Shown here: one piece after another, positions 51,535 through 59,807 of the stretch | Layout: every line of letters begins with the position of its first letter | Position numbering within the stretch: position 1 is the first letter of the stretch | From: JAAYAY01 sp964563135 | Lineage (GTDB): Bacteria > Planctomycetota > Planctomycetia > Pirellulales > Thermoguttaceae | DNA: 64,000 nt | Assembly (NCBI GenBank): GCA_964563135.1 | Contig: CAZLWV010000017.1 | Location: 1 to 64,000, forward strand | Direction of reading: 5' to 3' | The notes under the pieces: model-generated | What the model saw: the letters and a program-made list of their open reading frames with translations, nothing else | Databases searched by the model: none | What the model was told of the DNA's origin: nothing | Translations under genes and position numbers: made by a program

Positions 51535-51540
51535 CGGTGG

Positions 51541-52770
51541 CTATTTCCCCGGACATGCACTGCCAGACAGACCACTCTCCGTTGCCCCGCCAGCCTTTCC
51601 GGAAACCTGTTCGGCCATCTCGCCGGCAAGGGACATGGGAACGAAAACGGCGATTGGCCCGTCGATTCCGACATTGAACGCGTAGTTTCTCAGGCGGAAG
51701 CGGACCGCCCGAGTGATCTCCTGTCCCTTGGCGCAGAGCAGAGTTCCTTGCTGGGACCTGATGTCGCGGGCCAGAAGCTGGCCGTCCTCCAGGTCGTCCA
51801 GCGGAATCTCGAAGACGATATGCGTCTGGGTGACATTGAGGACCTGGCGGAGGGCCTCGACGACTTGCCCGTCGTACCAGCCCCGGCGGTGGAGCATCTC
51901 GGCGATCGCCATTTCGTGGCTGCTGCCGGTGGAAACGAACTGGTCGAAGTCGAGCACCGCCTTGAGAATCCGGCTTCCAAGCGGAAGGTCGTCTCCCTGG
52001 ACCTGATCGCGAGGACTTCCGCCGCCGTCGTACTGTTTATGCTGGTACGCCACGATCTCGGCCACCTGTTCGAGCCGCGGTATGTTCTTGATGAGGTCTC
52101 GCCCGAGCAAGGGGTGCACGGCGTACATTTCGGCCTCGCCGGCAGTCAACCCGTCCCCGCGGCCGATCTTCTCCAGAACGGCGTCGGGAAGTCCGATACA
52201 GCCGATCTGCGAGAGCAGGGCGGCAATGTCGGTCATCCATCGGTCCTGGAGGTGCAGTTTCTCCGCCACGGCATGGACGAGGTTGCGGACACGAGTGGTT
52301 CGCCCGAAGGCGGCGGGGCAGGCGAGCATGAGGACATCGGTGAGCACCTTGATGCTCCCGCTGAGAGTCCTGGACAGAAGGTCCTGTTCCACGCACACCA
52401 GCCGGTACTGCTCCAGAGCTGCCTCCAGGGCCCTGGCAAAATCCTCGGGAGGGCAGGGCTTGGTCATGAAGCGGAAGATCTGCCCTTCGTTGACCGCCTC
52501 GAGGGCCGTCTGCTGATCGGCATTGCCGGTGAGCATCATGCGGATCGTCTTCGGCGCCAGCCGTTTCGTTTCGGCAAGCAGCTCCACGCCGTTCATTCCG
52601 GGCATGCGCATGTCGGCGACCACGACGGCATAGGGCCCCTGCTCGGTGATCGCCTGGAGAGCCTCCTCCGCGCCCAGGGCGATCTCCAGCGTGAAACGCT
52701 TGCGGAGTGCCCGCTGATACCCCAGCAGGATATTGGCATCGTCGTCGACGCACAGGATCCGTTCGTTCAT
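51541..52770 (-). CDS. Response regulator with degenerate HD-GYP domain
   Basis: A 409-residue protein. Residues 1-120 are an intact receiver (CVDDDAN, VVVADMRMPGMNG, MMLTGNAD, FMTKPC). Residues 140-320 follow the HD-GYP scaffold but lack the catalytic signature. HDIGKIGIP is replaced by LLSQIGCIGLP, the second-helix HPLLGRDLI remains, and HHERWDGSGYP is replaced by YQHKQYDGGGSP. Metal ligation and c-di-GMP hydrolysis are therefore unlikely; a binding or scaffold role is inferred. A C-terminal region with FEIPLDDLEDGQLLARDI follows, a motif often placed after such domains. The start overlaps the stop of the upstream gene by four bases. Confidence 0.88.
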   Translation of the reverse strand: MNERILCVDDDANILLGYQRALRKRFTLEIALGAEEALQAITEQGPYAVVVADMRMPGMNGVELLAETKRLAPKTIRMMLTGNADQQTALEAVNEGQIFRFMTKPCPPEDFARALEAALEQYRLVCVEQDLLSRTLSGSIKVLTDVLMLACPAAFGRTTRVRNLVHAVAEKLHLQDRWMTDIAALLSQIGCIGLPDAVLEKIGRGDGLTAGEAEMYAVHPLLGRDLIKNIPRLEQVAEIVAYQHKQYDGGGSPRDQVQGDDLPLGSRILKAVLDFDQFVSTGSSHEMAIAEMLHRRGWYDGQVVEALRQVLNVTQTHIVFEIPLDDLEDGQLLARDIRSQQGTLLCAKGQEITRAVRFRLRNYAFNVGIDGPIAVFVPMSLAGEMAEQVSGKAGGATESGLSGSACPGK

Positions 52771-53951
52771 GGCAGCACCTCGTGGAGTTGGGTCGCCGAG
52801 CAGATTTCACGCCACTGGTCGAGGCGGTCGGCAAGGTTGATCCGCGTCAGGTAGTCCCGGTCGACCTCGTAGCCGTCGGCTTCCGGGAGGCCGAGGCACC
52901 GGTCCAACAAGGCGCCGGCCACATGAAGGGCGGTCAGCGCCGTGAACGCGTGCCGTTCCAACTGGCCCGGGCATCGGTAACTGCCGATCGCGTCGGCAAC
53001 ATCCAGGGGCAGCCCCCAGAGAGCGGCCAGGTAACCGCCGGCCCGGATGCCGCACGTCTCCGCTCCGGGTGTCGGCTGTTCCGGGCCGAGGACGCCCGCC
53101 GCCGGTCCGGCGCCGGCCGATGCCACGGGGACGAGGGTGCCCACCTCGTGGAACAGGCCGGCCAGGTACGACTGCACGATCACGTGGCAGTCGCTGGTCA
53201 CCGACTCGGCGATTCGCCTGGCGGCCGCGGCCACCGCGAGACTGTGGTCGCTGATGCGGCCGACCAGTTCGACGTCGATCTCGTCCGGAAGCGGGAGCCG
53301 GAAGGCATTGGTGCCGGCCACCATCGCGCGCAGGGTGTCGGCTCCGAGCAGTTCCGCCGCCCGATCCACCTCGATCGTGTGCTGCGGAGTTCCGAAGAAT
53401 CCGGAACTGACGAGCTGGACGACCTTCATGCTCATGGCCACGTCCGATCGAATCGTCTCCGCCATCTGGCGAAGCGGCGTCGTTTCCGTTTCGACCTGAT
53501 CGATGAGTTCCGCATAGGCGGAGGCCCGGCTGGGGAGCGAGTCGATCCGTGAAACCGCGGCCCTTGCGGTGGCGTCGCCCACGCACTGGCGCAGGCGGCA
53601 AACGTTCTCGATCGCGGCCTTCAGCGCCTCCGCATCGCACGGTTTGCTCAGAAACTGGTGGGTGGCCCCGATGCAACGCAGGACGGAGTCGCGGCCGCAT
53701 TGGCCCGAGAGGATCATCCGGACCGTATCGGGGTATTCGCAGCGTACGCGCTCCAGGAGCTCCGAGCCCTCCATGCCGGGCATCCTCGCATCGCTCACCA
53801 CAACGTCGAAAGCCTGCGACTTCAGCAGTTCCAGGGCCTTGAACGCCCCCTCGGCGAACTCCATGTCCCACTGGTGGCGCATGCTTCTGAGCATGCGGCG
53901 CAGTCCGGTCAGGATTCTTGGCTCGTCATCGACAAACAGGATCCGATACAT
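52767..53951 (-). CDS. Response regulator with HDOD output
   Basis: A 394-residue protein. ATG at 53951 (MYRILFVDDEPRILTGL) follows GGAGGCGGA; the 5' end overlaps the upstream gene by 26 bp. The receiver spans 1-120 (VVVSDARMPGMEG, MILSGQCG, FLSKPC). Residues 140-330 form an HDOD domain: LPSRASAYAELIDQVET, VAMSMKVVQLVSSGFFG, AAELLGADTLRAMVAGTNAF and YLAGLFHEVGTLVP. The pair corresponding to the HD motif is His-Glu. Fusing REC to HDOD suggests phosphorylation switches a protein-protein or nucleotide-binding surface. Confidence 0.9.
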   Translation of the reverse strand: MYRILFVDDEPRILTGLRRMLRSMRHQWDMEFAEGAFKALELLKSQAFDVVVSDARMPGMEGSELLERVRCEYPDTVRMILSGQCGRDSVLRCIGATHQFLSKPCDAEALKAAIENVCRLRQCVGDATARAAVSRIDSLPSRASAYAELIDQVETETTPLRQMAETIRSDVAMSMKVVQLVSSGFFGTPQHTIEVDRAAELLGADTLRAMVAGTNAFRLPLPDEIDVELVGRISDHSLAVAAAARRIAESVTSDCHVIVQSYLAGLFHEVGTLVPVASAGAGPAAGVLGPEQPTPGAETCGIRAGGYLAALWGLPLDVADAIGSYRCPGQLERHAFTALTALHVAGALLDRCLGLPEADGYEVDRDYLTRINLADRLDQWREICSATQLHEVLP

Positions 53952-55086
53952 GTTCCGCCTCCATCCAGTCGACAACGTGGAAATAGTCGGGCAAGTGATG
54001 GTAGATCTCGCGCAGCTCGGGCAATGTCTGCAGGAACGCCCGATAGACTTCGGGATCGAAATGCGATTCCGCCTCGTCGGCCATGATGGCCAGGGCCTTC
54101 TCCTCGGGAAAGGCGGGCTTGTAGGGCCTCCGCGACAGCAGCGCGTCGAAAACATCGACGATCGCGGTGATTCTCGACTCCATGGGGATCGCTTCGCCCG
54201 CCAGGGCCTGCGGGTAGCCCGAACCGTCCCACCTCTCGTGGTGGGTCAGCGCGATCCGAGCTGCCATGTCGATCCAGGGGTTGCTGCTGGGGCCCCCGTC
54301 GTACACGGGCATGCCAACCAGCCGCTCGAACACCCGCTTGGGCCTGGGTTCCTCATGCAGAATCCGCTCGCCGATCCAGCAATGCTGTTTCATTACGTGC
54401 CATTCGGCCTGCGAGAGGGGGCTGCGTTTGAGAAGGATGGCGTCCGGGATGCCGATCTTGCCGATGTCGTGCAGCGGAGAGGCCACAAACAGGGTTTCCA
54501 CCAGGTCGTGATCGAGGCCCAGAGTGGCAGCAACCACGCGGGCCATGCAGCCCACCCGGATCACATGGTTGCCCGTCTCGTTGTCGCGGTGTTCCGCCGC
54601 TTTGCCAAGGCGCCAGATGGCCTCGAGCCGCGATCGGTGCAATTCGGCCGTGCGCTCCCCGACCCGCTTCTCCAGCTCGATCGTCTGGAGCCGGAGTCGA
54701 TCCTGATAGGCCTTGATGCGGAGCACGTTCTTGAGGCGGGCGACCAGGTCTTCACACTGCACCGGCTTGTTGAGCAGGTCCGCGGCGCCGAGGTCCAGGG
54801 CCTGCCGCTTCAGATCCCGATCTTCCAGGCCGGTGAGCATCACCACCGGAATGTCTCTGGTGCTGTCGCAGGTCTTCATGTACTGGAGCAGTTCCAGGCC
54901 GGTGAGCCCGGGCATCCGGACGTCCAGCACGGCGGCATCGAACGCTTCCGCCTGGAGGGTCGTCCAGGCAAGGCGCGGATCGTCGAGCCAGATCATCTCC
55001 CACTCGCGCCTCATTCCGTTCAGCATTCGAGCCAGGGAGTCCAGGATCTGCCGGCTGTCGTCGACAAACAGGATGCGGGGTTTCAT
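53926..55086 (-). CDS. RpfG-like response regulator with intact HD-GYP domain
   Basis: A 386-residue protein. ATG at 55086 follows AGGAGAAGCCC and overlaps the stop of the kinase gene before it (ATGA). The receiver (1-120) carries FVDDSRQ, AAVLDVRMPGLTG, VVMLTGLED and NKPVQ. A coiled connector (TIELEKRVGERTAELHRSRLE) leads to the HD-GYP domain with every hallmark: LHDIGKIGIP (about 207), HCWIGERIL, HHERWDGSGYP (about 280) and VDVFDALLSRRPYKP. It should hydrolyse cyclic di-GMP or a related dinucleotide when phosphorylated. It is the only clearly catalytic output in the operon. Confidence 0.94.
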   Translation of the reverse strand: MKPRILFVDDSRQILDSLARMLNGMRREWEMIWLDDPRLAWTTLQAEAFDAAVLDVRMPGLTGLELLQYMKTCDSTRDIPVVMLTGLEDRDLKRQALDLGAADLLNKPVQCEDLVARLKNVLRIKAYQDRLRLQTIELEKRVGERTAELHRSRLEAIWRLGKAAEHRDNETGNHVIRVGCMARVVAATLGLDHDLVETLFVASPLHDIGKIGIPDAILLKRSPLSQAEWHVMKQHCWIGERILHEEPRPKRVFERLVGMPVYDGGPSSNPWIDMAARIALTHHERWDGSGYPQALAGEAIPMESRITAIVDVFDALLSRRPYKPAFPEEKALAIMADEAESHFDPEVYRAFLQTLPELREIYHHLPDYFHVVDWMEAEHVSDPVCR

Positions 55087-57284
55087 GGGCTTCTCCTGGC
55101 GTGACTGGGGTTGACCGGCAACTGCACGATGAACGTGGTGCCCCGTCCGATTTCGGTTTCGAAGCAGATGGACCCGCCGTGCTTGTCGACGACGACCGAT
55201 CGGGCAATCGCCAGGCCCTGCCCGGTTCCGCGTCCCACCTCCTTGGTGGTGAAGAAGGGATCGAAGACCTTGTTGCGGTGGCTCTCGGCAATGCCCGTTC
55301 CCGTGTCGGCAATCCGGATCTCGACCCTCTCCTCCATGGTGCGAGTCCGCACGCTGATCGTCCCTTTGTTGTGGGGAGCGGCCGCATTCGCCTCGGCAAT
55401 CGCGTGGGAGGCGTTGATGACCAGGTTCAGAAACACCTGGTTGCACTCTCCCGGCAGGCAGGTAACCAGAGGCAGATCGGGATCGAAGTCGGTGACGACA
55501 TCGGCAACATACTTCCATTCGTTGCGGCACACGGTCAGGGTGCTTTCGATCGCCCGGTTGAGGTCGACGCTCTGCATCTCCTCGCCGCTGGGATGGGAGA
55601 ACTCCTTCATCGAGCGGACGATCTTGGCCACTCTCTCCACCCCTTCCAGCGACTGCGAGATCGCCCGGGGCACTTCCTCCATGAGGTACAGAAGATCCTC
55701 TCCCGCCAGGGGTGGGGGCTGCTCATCGTCCGGCTCACGGGCCGAGCCGGCGGCCGCTGCCTTCGGGGAACTCTCGTTGATGGCCAGCAGGGCCGGCTGG
55801 AGCTCCTCGAACGCTTCTTTGAGGAATCGCAGGTTGTCGCCGATGAACTGGGTGGGCGTATTGATCTCGTGCGCGATTCCGGCCGCGAGCTGGCCGATCG
55901 ATTCGAGTTTCTGCGCCTGGACGAGCTGCCCCTCCAGGGTCATTCGCGGAGTGATGTCGCGGAAGGTGACCACGGCCCCGATGATCTCGTCCTCTTCCCG
56001 CATCGGGGTGGCCACATACTCGACGAAGAAACTCGTCCCGTCCTGCCGCCAGAAGACCTCGCTGTCTTCGCGGTGCACGGTTCCCTCCGATACGGATCGC
56101 TGGATCGGGCTCTCCTGCCAGGGATAGGCAACACCGTCCATCCGCGCGTGGTGGGTAATGGAATGAAACGGTGTTCCCACCATTTCGGCCGCCTTGCGGC
56201 CAAACAGATGCTCGGCCGCGGGATTGGCAAACGTAACCTTGCCCTCGCAGTCCAGCCCCACGATCCCTTCGCCGGCCGAGTCCAGAACCAGGCGGTTGAA
56301 GGCGTGAAGACGCTTCAGTTGCCGTTCGGCGGCCTGCCGTTCGGTGATGTCGCGCAGGATCGCCGTGGTCAGGACCCGGTCCTGGAAGGTCGTGTTGCTG
56401 ATCGCCAACTCCAGCGGAAAGGTCGTCCCGTCCTTGCGGCGTCCCAGCAACTGCCGGGACGAACCCCGGCGGGATTCTCCGGCCTCCTCCAGGATCCACC
56501 TGCGGACCGGACACGCCGGACTGCCGGCGTCGTCCGCGAACAGAATCGATGCGCTGGAGCCGATCGCTTCACCCGCCTCGTAGCCGAAGACCTGCGTGGC
56601 AGCCGAATTGAACGATTCGATCAGGCCGTGCTCGTCGATGGTCACGATGCAGTCGGCGGCGGTCATCATCACCGCCCGCAGACGCGACGCATGCTCCTCC
56701 TGCTCCCGCAAGCGTTCGTCGCGCTCGGCGACGGCCTGCGCAAGCGAGCGCCAGTAGGATCCCTGGATGGCTTCGTGCTCGGCGGTGAGCTGTTCCACCC
56801 TGGTTTGCAGCGATACCCGGCTCACTTCGCCGGCAGCCACCAGGCAGCCGAGGGCGCCCAGCATCGCCGCTTCCACCGAACATCGGCACGCGCCTTCGCC
56901 GGTCGCCCCGGCCGTGTCTGGTTGAACACAGGCGAGAATCGCCTGGCCCCCCTCGACCGGCAAGGACACGGCCCGCACCCACCGCGGCCCGGCCGCCGAC
57001 ACGACATGAACCTCGCGGACCTGGCCCGGACCGAGATCGGCAAAACGGCCCGCCACCTCGGCCGCAAAAGCTGTCTCGGCGTCGGACTGGCCGGGCAGCA
57101 CGACCAGAGAGTGGTCGGGGAGAACGAGCAGCACCTGGAACGCCTGGAACGCTTGCAGGGCGTCGGCCACGCTGCGAGCCCCGGCGAATCCCGGTGAACC
57201 GGCGGCGGCCAACTCGATCACATCGTCGATGGTTGCCGCCAGCGTCTCCCCCAACAAGTTGTCAGAGCTTGAACAAAGCGGCAT
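55083..57284 (-). CDS. PAS sensor histidine kinase
   Basis: A 733-residue cytoplasmic protein. The start at ATG 57284 overlaps the HDOD gene by 23 bp. Residues 1-170 are an unrecognised input region with SVADALQAFQAFQVLLVLPDH. A helical connector (QTRVEQLTAEHEAIQGSY) follows, then PAS 1 (about 205-310, IVTIDEHGLIESFNSAA) and PAS 2 (325-440, GIVGLDCEGKVTFANPAAEH). The H-box GQLAAGIAHEINTPTQFIGDN lies near 455 and the ATPase near 570-730 (NLVINASHAIAE, IADTGTGIAESH, GRGTGQGLAIARSV). It is directly followed by the RpfG-like regulator, its probable cognate. Confidence 0.93.
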   Translation of the reverse strand: MPLCSSSDNLLGETLAATIDDVIELAAAGSPGFAGARSVADALQAFQAFQVLLVLPDHSLVVLPGQSDAETAFAAEVAGRFADLGPGQVREVHVVSAAGPRWVRAVSLPVEGGQAILACVQPDTAGATGEGACRCSVEAAMLGALGCLVAAGEVSRVSLQTRVEQLTAEHEAIQGSYWRSLAQAVAERDERLREQEEHASRLRAVMMTAADCIVTIDEHGLIESFNSAATQVFGYEAGEAIGSSASILFADDAGSPACPVRRWILEEAGESRRGSSRQLLGRRKDGTTFPLELAISNTTFQDRVLTTAILRDITERQAAERQLKRLHAFNRLVLDSAGEGIVGLDCEGKVTFANPAAEHLFGRKAAEMVGTPFHSITHHARMDGVAYPWQESPIQRSVSEGTVHREDSEVFWRQDGTSFFVEYVATPMREEDEIIGAVVTFRDITPRMTLEGQLVQAQKLESIGQLAAGIAHEINTPTQFIGDNLRFLKEAFEELQPALLAINESSPKAAAAGSAREPDDEQPPPLAGEDLLYLMEEVPRAISQSLEGVERVAKIVRSMKEFSHPSGEEMQSVDLNRAIESTLTVCRNEWKYVADVVTDFDPDLPLVTCLPGECNQVFLNLVINASHAIAEANAAAPHNKGTISVRTRTMEERVEIRIADTGTGIAESHRNKVFDPFFTTKEVGRGTGQGLAIARSVVVDKHGGSICFETEIGRGTTFIVQLPVNPSHARRSP

Positions 57285-58140
57285 GTTTGGCCAACTCCGT
57301 ATCCAGGTCGTTTGCCAGCACGACGATGTTCTCTTTTGTCAGCTCCAGCGCTTTCAAGGCGGCCGGAGACGGCCGCACCAGCTTCAGGCCCACCGAAGAA
57401 TAACCCTTGACCGTACAGATCAGATTCGCCACTTCCACGCAGCGGACGATGACGATATCGTTGCCGCGGTAGCCTGCCGAGTTATGGTGGAACCCGATTG
57501 CCGCCTTGACGCTGTCCGACAAACGCCACAGCTCGGCCACCTTCGTTCCCAGCCTCGTGTGGTCGAATCCGATGATCTTCCTTTCGGTCTCGGAAAGCGT
57601 GGCTTCAGGAGTCAGGGACCGAACGACGCTGCGAAACGGGCCGTGGAGATACTGGTCTTCCAGAACGATGCCGATGTCGTGGAGCAGGCCGGCGGCAAAG
57701 GCGTCCTCGAAGTCGATCGATCTCTGACGCATCGCGATCAACCGCGCGCAGATCCCCACCGACACCAGATGGCTCCACAGGTCGCACCGCCGATAGGAAT
57801 AGATGGCCTCGTCCTTGGCAAACATCTCGGCAACGCTCGCCGTCAGCGCCAGGCTCCGGATCTGCCGCAATCCCAGAATGCTGATGGCTTGTTGAAGATT
57901 GGTGACCCGGTCCCGTAGTCCGTAGGCCGACGAGTTGACGCACCGCAGAATCCTGGCCCCCAACGCGGCATCCGACTCGATCACCTCCTTCAGGTCGATG
58001 GCGCTGGAGTTCGGGTTGTTCGCAATCTCCATGATCTTCATCGCGATCTGCGGAAGCGTCGAAATCTCGCTGACCCGCCGGATCACCTCGTCGATCGACG
58101 GCGGCCTCTGGTTCTCCAGAACGTAATCTTGAAGCTGCAT
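57262..58140 (-). CDS. HDOD domain protein, first gene of the operon
   Basis: A 292-residue protein starting with MQLQDYVLENQRPPSIDEVI, preceded by GGGAGAGG. HDOD elements: ISTLPQIAMKIMEIANNPNS, AALGARILRCVNSSAYG, AISILGLRQIRSLALTASV, FAAGLLHDIGIVLEDQYLH and GFDHTRLGTKVAELWRL. It closely follows the domain order of the solitary protein at 39186, so the two are paralogues. As the first gene of a phosphorelay operon with a REC-HDOD member downstream, it may be a partner or competitor of that protein. Confidence 0.92.
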   Translation of the reverse strand: MQLQDYVLENQRPPSIDEVIRRVSEISTLPQIAMKIMEIANNPNSSAIDLKEVIESDAALGARILRCVNSSAYGLRDRVTNLQQAISILGLRQIRSLALTASVAEMFAKDEAIYSYRRCDLWSHLVSVGICARLIAMRQRSIDFEDAFAAGLLHDIGIVLEDQYLHGPFRSVVRSLTPEATLSETERKIIGFDHTRLGTKVAELWRLSDSVKAAIGFHHNSAGYRGNDIVIVRCVEVANLICTVKGYSSVGLKLVRPSPAALKALELTKENIVVLANDLDTELAKHAALFKL

Positions 58141-58496
58141 GCCTGCCTCTCCCGCTGCCCGGATGTATCGCCGGATCCCCGCCGGATTTCACGGACCGAT
58201 CGCCCCGCATTCGATGGAATCGGGGTGGTCTCCATCAAGAATGGCCCACATTTCCCCTGGCTGACCAGGAATTACCACGTGGCACACCCGAAGCAACCAC
58301 ACCCAAGACGGTGCAACCCGCAGAATGCGTCTCTCGCAACAGCCACAACACGCATGGCAATTAAGAGAAACGATCAGGCTCTTCGCCCCTTCGAGGTGGG
58401 GGAACCTGTCGCAAGCAGACACGGCCCTGATGCACACGCTACCGGCCTTCAGAGAGCACGCGCTTCGCATCCACCAGATCGGCAGGGCCGTCGGCC
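58141..58496. other. Intergenic region before the signalling operon
   Basis: It must contain the operon promoter (minus strand) and the 3' end of the XylR-like gene transcript. No clear -10/-35 pair, hairpin or gene was recognised. Confidence 0.5.
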
Positions 58497-59684
58497 TCAG
58501 CCCGTGCGAATCTGGCGCCGGTACCGCGCTGGAGTCGTGCCGAGGGCCTGGCGGAATACCTGCCCCAGGTAGCTTGCGCTGCCGTAGCCGGTTGCCTCCG
58601 CAATCTTCGGAACGGGAAGATCCGTTTCGGTGAGAAGCTGCTTGGCCCGCTCCAACCGCACCCGCTGGATTTCGGCATGGACGGTTCGCCCCATGGTTCT
58701 CTGGAAGCGGATTTCCAGGCTCCGCCGGGAGAGCTGCACGTGGGAGACAACATCGTCCACACCGATCGGGCTGGCGGCATTGTCGTGCAAGAAACGGAGC
58801 GCTGAGGCCACCTCCCTGTCGTCCAGGGCGATGATGTCCGTCGAACGCCGCACGACAACATGGAGCGGTTCGACGACGAGCGTCTGCTTCCGGCAGACTC
58901 GCCCCCGCATCATCTTGTCGAGCAGGGCGGCCACACGGTAGCCGCCGGCTTCGGAATTGAGCGCCACACTCGACAGCGGCGGGTCGGCCAGATCGCAGAG
59001 CAGTTCATCGTTGTCCACTCCGATGACCGCGAGCTGCTCGGGAACGAGGATGCCGGCCTCCCGGCAGGCCTCGAGAACCTGCCTCCCGCGGTCGTCGTTG
59101 CAGGCCATCACACCGATCGGCATCGGCAGCTCGCTCAGCCACCGGGCCAGCCGTTCCTGTTCCCGCTCCCAGCGGCGACTGCGCCTGCTCCGTGGCAACG
59201 GATAGATGAGCGGGTCGAAGCCGGCCTCCCGCAGACGTTTGCGGAACCCTTCCTCGCGCCGTTCCGACCAGACTCGCCCCGGAACCCCGACGAATCCGAA
59301 CCGCGTGAAACCTCGCGACAAAAGGTGTTCGGCCGCCATCCTGGCCGCCTGGAAGGAGTCGGATGCAACCTCGCTCAATGCGGCCAACGGGCTGTCCACC
59401 GCCAGTTGCGACGAGGAAAGATCCAGGGCGATCGTGGGGAGGCCTGTCTCGAGGATCGCCCTGGCAACGCGAGGCGTTTCAATCCGGGCGATGATCCCCG
59501 TCCCCCCCCACTGGCGCATCCTCGGAACCGCCTGTTCGAAATCGCCCGGAGTGACATAAAAACTCCACGGACCGTGGAGACGGGCGTAGCTGACGATTCC
59601 TCGCAGCAGCCCACGGCCGTAACCGCGAGCCGTTTCGACGAGCAGTGCCACCTTCGGGATGTCGGGACTGCAGAGCCTGGCCAT
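58497..59684 (-). CDS. XylR-like AraC family transcriptional regulator
   Basis: A 395-residue protein starting at MARLCSPDIPKVALLVE (ATG 59684). Residues 10-280 form a LacI/periplasmic-binding-protein-type sensor: LVETARGYGRGLLRGIVSY, LPTIALDLSSSQ, HLLSRGFTRFGFVGVPG, PIGVMACNDDRGRQVLEAC and VIGVDNDELLCDLADPPLSSV. Residues 290-390 form the AraC DNA-binding domain with two helix-turn-helix units, the second being IAEATGYGSASYLGQVFRQALGTTPARYRR. This is the architecture of E. coli XylR, a sugar-responsive activator. The sugar and target operon cannot be told from the neighbours. Confidence 0.93.
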   Translation of the reverse strand: MARLCSPDIPKVALLVETARGYGRGLLRGIVSYARLHGPWSFYVTPGDFEQAVPRMRQWGGTGIIARIETPRVARAILETGLPTIALDLSSSQLAVDSPLAALSEVASDSFQAARMAAEHLLSRGFTRFGFVGVPGRVWSERREEGFRKRLREAGFDPLIYPLPRSRRSRRWEREQERLARWLSELPMPIGVMACNDDRGRQVLEACREAGILVPEQLAVIGVDNDELLCDLADPPLSSVALNSEAGGYRVAALLDKMMRGRVCRKQTLVVEPLHVVVRRSTDIIALDDREVASALRFLHDNAASPIGVDDVVSHVQLSRRSLEIRFQRTMGRTVHAEIQRVRLERAKQLLTETDLPVPKIAEATGYGSASYLGQVFRQALGTTPARYRRQIRTG

Positions 59685-59729
59685 GGGTTCTATTGTATTT
59701 CGAGGATCCCAGAAGAGAAGTAAGGATTG

Positions 59730-59745
59730 GGCCGGCAAACCGGCC
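59730..59745 (-). terminator. Short perfect hairpin past the SNF2 gene
   Basis: GGCCGG, CAAA loop, CCGGCC. It lies about 60 bp past the SNF2 stop codon and upstream of the XylR-like start. There is no real T-run after it (CCAATCCTTACTT), so terminator function is uncertain. Confidence 0.4.
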
Positions 59746-59807
59746 GCGAAGGATGCCAGGCCGGACTCCCCCTGCGTTTCCTGGATCGGCGGGCCGGCGC
59801 TGGAGCG

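Noticed and set aside
50014..52854. Open frame of 946 codons on the plus strand opposite the kinase and regulator genes
   Set aside because: It crosses two real minus-strand genes and their junction, and has no recognisable domain.
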